From NCBI GenBank assembly GCA_025450375.1, contig JANWHO010000207.1, forward strand, positions 1 through 11,969: 11,969 nucleotides of DNA, given 5' to 3'. This document shows positions 1 to 5,042 of the stretch, in pieces (the first letter of the stretch is position 1; every line of letters starts with the position of its first letter). The notes beneath the pieces were generated by a model. It saw only the letters and a list, made by a program, of their open reading frames with translations, was not told the DNA's origin and searched no databases. This DNA is from Chloroflexota bacterium (GTDB taxonomy: Bacteria > Chloroflexota > UBA5177 > JANWHV01). A program made the position numbers and the translations under genes.

Positions 1-238
1 ACTCAATCTTGGCGTTATGCTTGCCCTGGTCGGCGGCCTGCTCATGAGCGCCAACTACGCGGCGATGGCCGGCGACACCTTGCCGGGAATCAATGCCGCC
101 AACCCATTCAACGAAGGCTTGAGCATTGATTCGCTGCTCACGATCATGGGCCTGGGCCTGCTGCTCGTCCATGTTGTGGCACCGTGGGCGCGCCGGCGAT
201 CTCCCGGCGGCGGGCCCATGGCTCGGCGCCCGCGCTGA
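1..238 (+). CDS. C-terminal end of an integral membrane protein (5' end outside window)
   Basis: The frame is open from the first bases of the window and ends at TGA 236-238. An ATG at 17 has no Shine-Dalgarno sequence before it and lies inside a hydrophobic stretch, so this is more likely the tail of a longer gene than a 73-residue protein. The visible part has one hydrophobic segment at the very start (L-G-V-M-L-A-L-V-G-G-L-L-M). A polar loop of about 30 residues follows, then a second hydrophobic segment (L-L-T-I-M-G-L-G-L-L-L-V-H-V-V) ending in W-A-R-R-R and a basic, glycine-rich tail. By the positive-inside rule the C-terminus would be cytoplasmic. The pattern resembles the last two helices of a multi-pass protein; a haem-copper-oxidase-like subunit is conceivable, but nothing diagnostic is visible and I do not assign a family. 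Confidence 0.55.
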   Translation, partial: LNLGVMLALVGGLLMSANYAAMAGDTLPGINAANPFNEGLSIDSLLTIMGLGLLLVHVVAPWARRRSPGGGPMARRPR

Positions 239-262
239 AACGACCTGGTGGCGGGCGAGAAA

Positions 263-289
263 GCGCGTGCGGGAGCGTCCCGCACGCGC
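263..289. terminator. Perfect 12-bp stem-loop between convergent genes
   Basis: Positions 263-274 and 278-289 are perfect reverse complements with a 3-nt loop (GCG). The stem is almost pure G/C. It sits between the stop of the plus-strand membrane protein (238) and the stop of the minus-strand dioxygenase (301), the usual place for a bidirectional terminator. No T-tract follows on either strand, so classical intrinsic termination is not shown; it could equally be an RNA-stabilising 3' hairpin. Confidence 0.6.
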
Positions 290-300
290 CGGCATGAACG

Positions 301-1044
301 TCAGGCGCGTTTCACGCCGAGCGTAATGGCGCCGATGTAGCGCCCAGTAGTACCGCGTTTCATAGCCAGCGTCGACCGCGGGCCGCCGTTCGCGTAAATG
401 GAATCCGTGCTGTTCCGGGTGTCGCGGGCGGCGGCGCGTGCTCTGTAGGGTCCCGTCTGGTAGACCTTGTCGGTGAGACTGTCGGCGAAATAGAGTTGTC
501 CAGTGTGCACGACGTTACCGCCGACATGCACCATGACATGGATATGCGTGGTTCTGCCCCTATACCACCCAGGATAGATGGTCTGAAACTGGACAACGCC
601 GCGGGCATCGGTATATTGAATCCCACGCAAGAACGTGTCCTTGTCCGTCGGCCCACCATTCCCGCCGGGACCGCCCGCGCTCGCGCTCTCGAACCCCGAG
701 TAGACGCCCCCGGCGTTGGCATGCCAGATATCGACAACGGCGCCTTTGATCGGCGCGCACTGTACGGCATCGACCACCGTGAGCCGCAGCGTGAGCGGCG
801 TACCCGCGCTACGCTCAACGATATTCGAGCGCACCTTCTCGGCGGGGATGTAATATGGCCCTTGTGTCTGCTCGGGCGCCAGTACACAACTCAGCGTCAG
901 GCCGGCGGCGCCGCTCGGCAAGCGCGTGGGCGAGAAGAGGGCTCTCCCGGCGGCCGAGCGGCTTTTCCAGCCGGCCGTCGCGAGAACGGTTAGCCCGAGG
1001 CCGCCAAGAGCTAGAAGGCCCCGGCGACCGATGTGTTCAGCCAA
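301..1044 (-). CDS. Tat-exported intradiol ring-cleavage dioxygenase
   Basis: Belongs to the intradiol dioxygenase family (protocatechuate 3,4- / catechol 1,2-dioxygenase fold), non-haem Fe(III) enzymes that open catechol-type rings between the two hydroxyls. With a TTG start at 1044 the product is 247 residues. It begins M-A-E-H-I-G-R-R-G-L-L-A-L-G-G, a twin-arginine-type signal with Arg7-Arg8, so export is likely. Family motifs are P-E-Q-T-Q-G-P-Y-Y near residue 57, D-I-W-H-A-N near 105, G-V-Y-S-G-F (Tyr115, predicted Fe ligand), and Y-P-G-W-Y-R-G-R-T-T-H-I-H-V (Tyr161, His167 and His169, predicted ligands). The start was chosen because AAAGGA lies 9 nt upstream of TTG 1044. The alternative ATG at 1134 has no ribosome site, and its extra 30 codons have poor GC at third positions; it would add residues ahead of the Tat motif. 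Glycine-rich insert near residues 123-131. No ring-hydroxylating or downstream catabolic genes are nearby, so the substrate is unknown; exported relatives act on plant-derived aromatics. Confidence 0.92.
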   Translation of the reverse strand: MAEHIGRRGLLALGGLGLTVLATAGWKSRSAAGRALFSPTRLPSGAAGLTLSCVLAPEQTQGPYYIPAEKVRSNIVERSAGTPLTLRLTVVDAVQCAPIKGAVVDIWHANAGGVYSGFESASAGGPGGNGGPTDKDTFLRGIQYTDARGVVQFQTIYPGWYRGRTTHIHVMVHVGGNVVHTGQLYFADSLTDKVYQTGPYRARAAARDTRNSTDSIYANGGPRSTLAMKRGTTGRYIGAITLGVKRA

Positions 1045-1053
1045 TGGTGCAAG

Positions 1054-1059
1054 TCCTTT
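1054..1059 (-). promoter_or_regulatory. Ribosome binding site selecting the TTG start of the dioxygenase
   Basis: On the minus strand this reads AAAGGA, 9 nt before TTG 1044-1042. It is the only good Shine-Dalgarno match among the candidate starts of the dioxygenase, and it places the twin-arginine pair at residues 7-8, as expected for a Tat signal. Confidence 0.5.
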
Positions 1060-1140
1060 CACGGTTTGGATGGCGTTCAGGCACGGAATGCGATCCGCCG
1101 CTTCGAGCATAGTCCAACCGCCGTGGTCAATCATGAGCGT

Positions 1141-1171
1141 AGGCTAAGAGGTTGAGTAGAGAAGGCTAAGA
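1141..1171. repeat. Two 9-bp direct repeats upstream of the dioxygenase
   Basis: AGGCTAAGA occurs at 1141-1149 and again at 1163-1171, 22 bp apart (about two helical turns), in the 163-bp gap between the phosphotransferase stop and the proposed dioxygenase start. Same-face spacing of a short repeat upstream of a catabolic-type gene is what an activator or repressor site could look like. No clear sigma-70 promoter was seen beside it. It may be chance. Confidence 0.3.
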
Positions 1172-1207
1172 ACTTGAGATCGTTCAGGAGAGCGCGAACA
1201 TTGGGTG

Positions 1208-2347
1208 TTACGACGCGCCTACACTGCTCGGCCAGTGGGGCTGCCCGTCGCCCAGTTCCGGCCACCGTGCCTGTACCGCCTCGGCCAGCGCCCCACCAAG
1301 TTCCGTCAGCGGCTCAAGCACCGCGACCCCGGCGGTCGTCCGCCGCAGGCGCAGCGTGGTGGAGATCAGGGCCTCACGCTGCGTCCACTCTGATACCCAT
1401 CCACGGTCCTGCCGCAGGATCTCCGGGGAGAACCAGGTCAGCATCGCCAGCGCCCGATACGCGCACATGGTCGCCCTGGCTTCGCGGTAGCCCTCCACAT
1501 GGGCGAGTGGCTCTCCCAGCGGCCCCGCGGCCAGCCTCCGCCGGAAGGCATGCTCCATCGCGGCAACCCATCCGGTGGGCAATGGGCACAGGGTGTCCCA
1601 GGCCGTGAGGTCGTAGAGCGCGTGCCGGTAGCCCGCGTACTCGAAATCGACCAGAGACACCCGGTCGCCGGCCAAATGGTTGTTCGACGGGGCCGGATCT
1701 CCATGCGAAAATGCCAGGTAGATACCCGGCTCCGCGTACACGGACGCGATGTGCTCGCAAGCGGCGCCGAAGCTGGTCGGCAGACGGACGCCGAGCGCGT
1801 CCGCCCAGTGCTCCACCCGGCCGAGCGCTCCCTGCCACCGCATGGCTTCGGACTGCCGTCCCAGCCCTTCCGCCCCAGGGAGCGCCGACCGCAGCCGCTC
1901 GTAGGCTCCCTCGTGCGGGGCGGTCGCCTCGACCAGCCGCGCCATGGAGATTGCCAGGGCTCGAAGGACGCCGACCACGGTTATGGCGGACCCACTATCA
2001 AGCACGTCCGCCAGGCTGCGCGAGGGGCCCAGATCCTCCATCACCACCAGGCGTTCCGTGACCGCCCCAGCGTAAAATTGAGGCGCCACTCCCGCGGCGG
2101 CCGCCAGGGTAGAGAGGAATTGGAGGCTGGCCCAATCGGTGAAGCCGCGTGCGTCGTCGCCCTCATTCCGCTTAATCACGACTGACCCCACGCCGTCCCA
2201 GCCCGTTACGGCACAGCGCGCTACCAGGCTGCGGTCTCGCTGGGCGATCAGCGACGGGTCACGCAGCCTGACATCCTGGCCTTGGCGGCCACGCAGGATC
2301 CCTTCAGCTTCCCTCGCCAAGGTCCACACGCGGGCCGAAGTGTCCAT
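1208..2347 (-). CDS. Phosphotransferase of the aminoglycoside phosphotransferase / choline kinase fold
   Basis: A 379-residue soluble protein with the ordered motifs of the APH/choline-kinase superfamily, which transfers the ATP gamma-phosphate to a small-molecule hydroxyl. V-V-I-K-R (Lys59) fits the ATP-anchoring lysine; V-M-E-D-L-G (103-108) fits the hinge; S-H-G-D-P-A-P-S-N-N (His215, Asp217, Asn222) is the catalytic loop H-G-D-x4-N; L-V-D-F-E (Asp234) is the metal-binding D-F-x site. The C-terminal part is helical, as in this family. The ATG at 2347 lies 23 nt after the stop of the upstream PKD gene on the same strand, so co-transcription is likely, but there is no clear Shine-Dalgarno sequence. 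Sequence alone does not identify the acceptor, and antibiotic resistance should not be assumed: most chromosomal members of this group phosphorylate unknown metabolites. Confidence 0.88.
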   Translation of the reverse strand: MDTSARVWTLAREAEGILRGRQGQDVRLRDPSLIAQRDRSLVARCAVTGWDGVGSVVIKRNEGDDARGFTDWASLQFLSTLAAAAGVAPQFYAGAVTERLVVMEDLGPSRSLADVLDSGSAITVVGVLRALAISMARLVEATAPHEGAYERLRSALPGAEGLGRQSEAMRWQGALGRVEHWADALGVRLPTSFGAACEHIASVYAEPGIYLAFSHGDPAPSNNHLAGDRVSLVDFEYAGYRHALYDLTAWDTLCPLPTGWVAAMEHAFRRRLAAGPLGEPLAHVEGYREARATMCAYRALAMLTWFSPEILRQDRGWVSEWTQREALISTTLRLRRTTAGVAVLEPLTELGGALAEAVQARWPELGDGQPHWPSSVGAS

Positions 2348-2370
2348 GTCGCGTCTCTAATCGCGTCCCT

Positions 2371-2811
2371 TTACCCAGGCCGCACGCGGACCTGCACGGC
2401 ATCGAAGATGTACCAAAACTTCCGGGAGGGGAAGTAGGCGGCCACGGTAATCTTATAGATGCCGGGTTTGCTGAATATATGATGCACGGTAATCCCACGA
2501 ACCTGCGCGGACCCGTCGCCAAAATTCCACCGCCATGGGTTGCGGAATGCCTCCGGCTGAAGCGGCACTCGCTGCGGTAACTCCGCCAGAACCTCGGCCC
2601 GGCGCGCGTGAAGCGAGAAGGAGAGCACGAACGGCGCCCAGAGACGCAACCCCGGTCCAACCGGCACTTGTTTATTGATCACCACCATGTAGCCGTTGAC
2701 GGTCAGTGAGGGAATCCCATCGATGCCGCACGCCTGAGTCGGCGCCGGCCGCGCCCAGATGGCGCTTACGAACAGAAGCACCGATACCCCCAGGGCTACG
2801 CTGATTCTCAC
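2371..2811 (-). CDS. Secreted PKD-domain protein, paralogue of the gene at 3043-3471
   Basis: A 146-residue protein from a GTG start. A hydrophobic signal segment (residues 5-19) ends near A-P-T-Q-A, followed by C-G-I-D-G-I-P-S-L at 28-36. The C-terminal half is a PKD-type beta-sandwich: P-W-R-W-N-F-G-D-G (92-100), H-H-x-F-S-K-P-G-I-Y-K (110-120), then two strands ending F-D-A-V-Q-V-R-V. PKD domains are extracellular beta modules usually involved in protein or polysaccharide contact. The frame is open to a GTG at 2907, but the GTG at 2811 is preferred: AGGAGG lies 10 nt upstream, and the N-terminus (M-R-I-S-V) then matches its paralogue (M-R-I-R-V) at nearly equal length. It follows the paralogue by about 230 bp and precedes the phosphotransferase by 23 bp. 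No lipobox is convincing. Role unknown. Confidence 0.8.
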   Translation of the reverse strand: MRISVALGVSVLLFVSAIWARPAPTQACGIDGIPSLTVNGYMVVINKQVPVGPGLRLWAPFVLSFSLHARRAEVLAELPQRVPLQPEAFRNPWRWNFGDGSAQVRGITVHHIFSKPGIYKITVAAYFPSRKFWYIFDAVQVRVRPG

Positions 2812-2821
2812 CCCTTGCCAC

Positions 2822-2827
2822 CCTCCT
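2822..2827 (-). promoter_or_regulatory. Ribosome binding site (AGGAGG) for the GTG start at 2811
   Basis: A consensus Shine-Dalgarno hexamer on the minus strand, 10 nt ahead of GTG 2811-2809. It supports the shorter start of the second PKD protein over the GTG at 2907. Confidence 0.6.
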
Positions 2828-2971
2828 CTCGGGGCTCGCGCCGCTCCACCGCTATCCCCTGTACGTGCCCCACCATAGCACCCGCGGCCCAGCCCGGCAA
2901 GCGGCACGGTGTGTAAGCGGGCGGCATTGTCTCCTCTCAGGCGTCAGGATCCGGGGCAGCCGCCTTTCCGC

Positions 2972-3055
2972 GTGAGCGGACGTGACTTATCACGGCATGG
3001 AGAAGCAGAAGGGCCAGGGCCCCGAGCCCGCGAGCGGACCAGTTAGCGGACGTGA
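2972..3055. repeat. 14-bp direct repeat flanking the 3' end of the upstream PKD gene
   Basis: G-T-(G/T)-A-G-C-G-G-A-C-G-T-G-A occurs at 2972-2985 and 3042-3055, with 13 of 14 positions identical and a 70-bp period. The right copy overlaps the last codons and stop of the PKD gene at 3043; the left copy lies in the gap before the second PKD gene. It may be a scar of the duplication that produced the tandem PKD pair, or coincidence. Confidence 0.35.
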
Positions 3056-3471
3056 ATGAGCGCCGCGTCGAACTCGAACCACGCTTTGTAGTCGCTGTAA
3101 TAGGCCGAGGCAACCACCTTGTACACACCCGCGTGCGAATAGGAATGGTGCGTGGTAAGGCCCACCGCCGTGCGGCCATCGCCGAAGCTCCAGTGCCATG
3201 GATGGCCGAATGCCTGGGGCAACAGCGACTTATGGAGATCGGCCAGATTCTCCTTGAAGGTTATGGTTTGCCTGACTCGGTAGGGTACGACAAAGACAAA
3301 CGGGGCCCAATGGCCAAGACTGCCCGCGGACGCGCGCTGGGTGTTGAGATGGGCTAAGGAGCCGTTGCCGGACAGTGAGGGGACACCATTAATGCCGCAC
3401 GCCAGTACCGGACCCGCCGCGTACACGGCCGCCGACACCGCCAACGCGGCCACGCCAACCCGAATCCTCAT
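3043..3471 (-). CDS. Secreted PKD-domain protein, first of a tandem pair
   Basis: A 142-residue protein. Signal peptide at residues 1-24 (M-R-I-R-V then a hydrophobic run ending G-P-V-L-A), followed by C-G-I-N-G-V-P-S-L at 25-33. After a variable region containing W-A-P-F-V-F, the PKD-type core has P-W-H-W-S-F-G-D-G (91-99), T-H-H-S-Y-S-H-A-G-V-Y-K (107-118) and F-D-A-A-L-I-H-V at the end. The whole layout, including the N-terminal C-G-I block that is not part of a standard PKD domain, is shared with the gene at 2371-2811, so the two arose by duplication. This copy is richer in histidine (H90, H93, H108, H109, H113, H140). ATG 3471 has a GGAAGG-type ribosome site 9 nt upstream. It is the first gene of the leftward group and starts divergently from the copper cluster. 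Function unknown; a surface role alongside copper proteins is only inference. Confidence 0.85.
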   Translation of the reverse strand: MRIRVGVAALAVSAAVYAAGPVLACGINGVPSLSGNGSLAHLNTQRASAGSLGHWAPFVFVVPYRVRQTITFKENLADLHKSLLPQAFGHPWHWSFGDGRTAVGLTTHHSYSHAGVYKVVASAYYSDYKAWFEFDAALIHVR

Positions 3472-3575
3472 GTCTCTTGCCCTTCCTCACCGGTACCGCG
3501 AGCTCGGTCGTGGGTGCCACGCCCCCCATGCCGCCGCCTCTGTTCGCGTCGCTCTCTTATCATACCCCCGGTGAT

Positions 3576-3585
3576 CCCAATTGGG
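3576..3585. promoter_or_regulatory. 10-bp perfect palindrome in the divergent promoter region
   Basis: CCCAATTGGG lies in the 194-bp gap between the leftward PKD gene (start 3471) and the rightward membrane protein (start 3666). A minus-strand TATGAT (3559-3564) just to its left could be a -10 element for the PKD side, although no -35 was found at proper spacing. A palindrome between two divergent starts is a plausible shared operator; evidence is positional only. Confidence 0.3.
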
Positions 3586-3627
3586 CCATGGTGCCGGAAC
3601 GCGGCGGCAATACAGCGATTTTGGATT

Positions 3628-3657
3628 TTGGAGGCGATCTGGACAGGCGGCTATACT
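3628..3657 (+). promoter_or_regulatory. Sigma-70-type promoter for the copper cluster, probably leaderless
   Basis: TTGGAG (3628-3633, 4/6 to consensus) and TATACT (3652-3657, 5/6) are separated by 18 bp. Transcription would be expected to begin about 7-9 nt after the -10, at or just before ATG 3666, which has no usable Shine-Dalgarno sequence. This suggests a leaderless transcript for the membrane protein. It also argues against the ATG at 3477, which would lie upstream of the promoter. Confidence 0.5.
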
Positions 3658-3665
3658 TAAAGGCA

Positions 3666-4448
3666 ATGAAACCCGACGCGCGCATCTCGCATGCTCCCGC
3701 GGGCCAGGCCGGCCCGATGCGTCTTTCCCTGCCGCGCGTGAGTGGATTGCATGGTACGAGGGCTGGGATCCTCGGTCTGGCGTTGTTGCTGTTGCTTTCC
3801 ACGCTTGGCGCCGTGACGGTCCACATCGTGGAATACCATCTTGGCCTGGGAAGCTCTGGCGATTGGCGCCTGAGCGCACTGGCCATGCTGGCCCAATGTC
3901 CCCTGTCAGGCGGACTGCTGATTGTCATCCTCTGCACCCTTGGTGTCACGTTCGCTGTACTGTGGCGGGTGCGCTCGTTGACGAATCGGCATCGCCAATT
4001 GACAGCCGAGGCCACGCGGGCGGGGCTGGTTCCCGCGCACCCTCACGTGGCGCTGCCGCGTGATCCGGCGCGCTTCCTTACGCTTCTGGCCCCGGTCCTG
4101 CTCGGGCAATTCGGCGCCTATACGCTGGCAGACCACCTGTGGCCAATGGGCTCGCTGATGCGGATGGATGGCGCCCTGATGACCATGCCGGCCAACGGCG
4201 CCGTGCCCCTGCTCCCATTGCAGTTGGCCGTGGCCATTCTGTTGACGGCCCTGGTCTGGCGTCTGGAACGGCGCCTTACCGTGCTCCAGGTGGTTATCGC
4301 GACTATTCGCCGCCTCCTCACGCTTTTCCTCAACTCAAGGGTGTGCGTTCCCATTACCCCCGGTCCGGCGGCGGGCCCGCTCAGCGCCTGGGTCGCGCCG
4401 GGACTCCTCTCCAGACCCCCACCCTTTCTGAGCCTTACGCGCGGCTGA
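3666..4448 (+). CDS. Four-helix membrane protein with Met-rich outer loop, copper-cluster neighbour
   Basis: A 260-residue protein of a family I do not recognise. Predicted membrane helices lie at about residues 34-57, 78-100, 136-157 and 184-200. The loop after helix 2 (R-V-R-S-L-T-N-R-H-R) and the one after helix 4 (R-L-E-R-R) are basic, so both ends should be cytoplasmic. This places the 158-183 loop outside; it carries Met161, Met165, Met167, Met172 and Met174, a spacing seen in Cu(I)-binding segments. His53 and His58 lie at the outer end of helix 1. The C-terminal 40 residues are Pro/Gly-rich. The frame is open upstream to an ATG at 3477, but the promoter at 3628-3657 and the low-hydrophobicity, Pro-rich extra segment favour ATG 3666. 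It precedes copC by 191 bp on the same strand. A link to copper is inferred from neighbours and the Met loop, not from homology. Confidence 0.72.
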   Translation: MKPDARISHAPAGQAGPMRLSLPRVSGLHGTRAGILGLALLLLLSTLGAVTVHIVEYHLGLGSSGDWRLSALAMLAQCPLSGGLLIVILCTLGVTFAVLWRVRSLTNRHRQLTAEATRAGLVPAHPHVALPRDPARFLTLLAPVLLGQFGAYTLADHLWPMGSLMRMDGALMTMPANGAVPLLPLQLAVAILLTALVWRLERRLTVLQVVIATIRRLLTLFLNSRVCVPITPGPAAGPLSAWVAPGLLSRPPPFLSLTRG

Positions 4449-4639
4449 TCGCGTTCGCGGACCCATGCCGCCCGCGATTGGCCCGACGGCGGGCGCCGAA
4501 CAGTATGGTGAGCGCGCGAACAACCGAGTGGCCGCTGGACTACCGCACGCGCCCACCTCACGGGCGGCCCGCGAACGGTTCGACCTCGATCAACGGCCAG
4601 AGCTTCCGTTTCAATGCACAGTGAAAGGTACTATTTCCC
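4449..4639. other. Gap before copC without a recognised gene
   Basis: 191 bp between the membrane protein and copC. Short plus-strand frames here lack coding character. A weak AAAGG (4625-4629) is the only ribosome-site-like sequence before ATG 4640. No clear promoter was found, so whether copC is transcribed from its own start or from 3628-3657 is open. Confidence 0.4.
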
Positions 4640-5029
4640 ATGCGTAGCCGCATGATCCGTCTCACCGCCCTCTTCGCGCTCGTCCTGGGCGCCTCAACCG
4701 TGTTCCCTCGGGGCGCCGAAGCCCATGCCTCCCTGGTAAAATGCGCCGGCCTGGCTCGAAACGCAAAGGTAGCCTCGGTTCCGCGGACACTGACCTGCAC
4801 CTTCGCGGAGGGGGTGAATCCGAAGGGCAGTTTCATCCGGATCGTCGAGGCCACCGGCGACGGCGCGGAGGTCGATCGGGAGAATAGCGCCGTGTCCTTT
4901 TCCAACGCGCATCAGATGACCGTGGGCGTGCCCAAACTGGCGCGGGGATCGTATTATCTGATGTGGTTCACGATCTCGGCGGACGACGGGCACAAGGCGG
5001 GGGGCGTCCTCCCCTTTACGATCAAGTAA
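4640..5029 (+). CDS. copC: CopC-family periplasmic/extracellular copper-binding protein
   Basis: A 129-residue secreted protein with a signal peptide at residues 1-28 (M-R-S-R-M-I-R-L-T-A, hydrophobic core, ending G-A-E-A). The mature chain begins H-A-S-L, the CopC signature in which the N-terminal amine and His29 form part of the Cu(II) site. The C-terminal motif S-A-D-D-G-H-K-A-G-G-V-L-P-F-T-I (Asp116 and His118, predicted ligands) completes it. CopC proteins carry copper outside the membrane and usually work with the CopD membrane protein, here encoded 13 bp downstream. Cys35 and Cys53, at K-C-A-G and L-T-C-T-F, are not usual CopC ligands and could form a disulfide. The gene stop TAA overlaps the Shine-Dalgarno sequence of the next gene, so the two are translationally coupled. 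ATG 4640 and ATG 4652 are both possible starts, the first giving a longer basic n-region. Confidence 0.9.
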   Translation: MRSRMIRLTALFALVLGASTVFPRGAEAHASLVKCAGLARNAKVASVPRTLTCTFAEGVNPKGSFIRIVEATGDGAEVDRENSAVSFSNAHQMTVGVPKLARGSYYLMWFTISADDGHKAGGVLPFTIK

Positions 5030-5033
5030 GGAG
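5028..5033 (+). promoter_or_regulatory. Ribosome binding site overlapping the copC stop
   Basis: AAGGAG begins inside the copC stop codon (TAA 5027-5029) and lies 9 nt before ATG 5043, so termination of copC would place ribosomes at the start of the fusion gene. This ties expression of the two copper proteins together. Confidence 0.7.
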
Positions 5034-5042
5034 CAAATCGGC

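Noticed and set aside
1045..1134. 30-codon upstream extension of the dioxygenase to ATG 1134
   Set aside because: No Shine-Dalgarno sequence, weak third-position GC and displacement of the Tat motif to residues 37-38; kept only as an alternative.
1499..2185. 228-codon plus-strand frame opposite the phosphotransferase
   Set aside because: The opposite strand carries ordered kinase-fold motifs; this frame has none.
2937..3060. Frameshifted C-terminal extension of the PKD protein that would add a hydrophobic L-G-A-L-A-L-L-L-L-H segment and basic tail
   Set aside because: The paralogue ends at the equivalent F-D-A-x-x-x-x-V residues, so the natural stop at 3043 is expected; no slippery sequence is visible at the junction.
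3477..3665. N-terminal extension of the membrane protein from ATG 3477
   Set aside because: It would lie upstream of the TTGGAG/TATACT promoter, contains a Pro-rich non-signal segment, and begins only 5 bp from the divergent PKD start.
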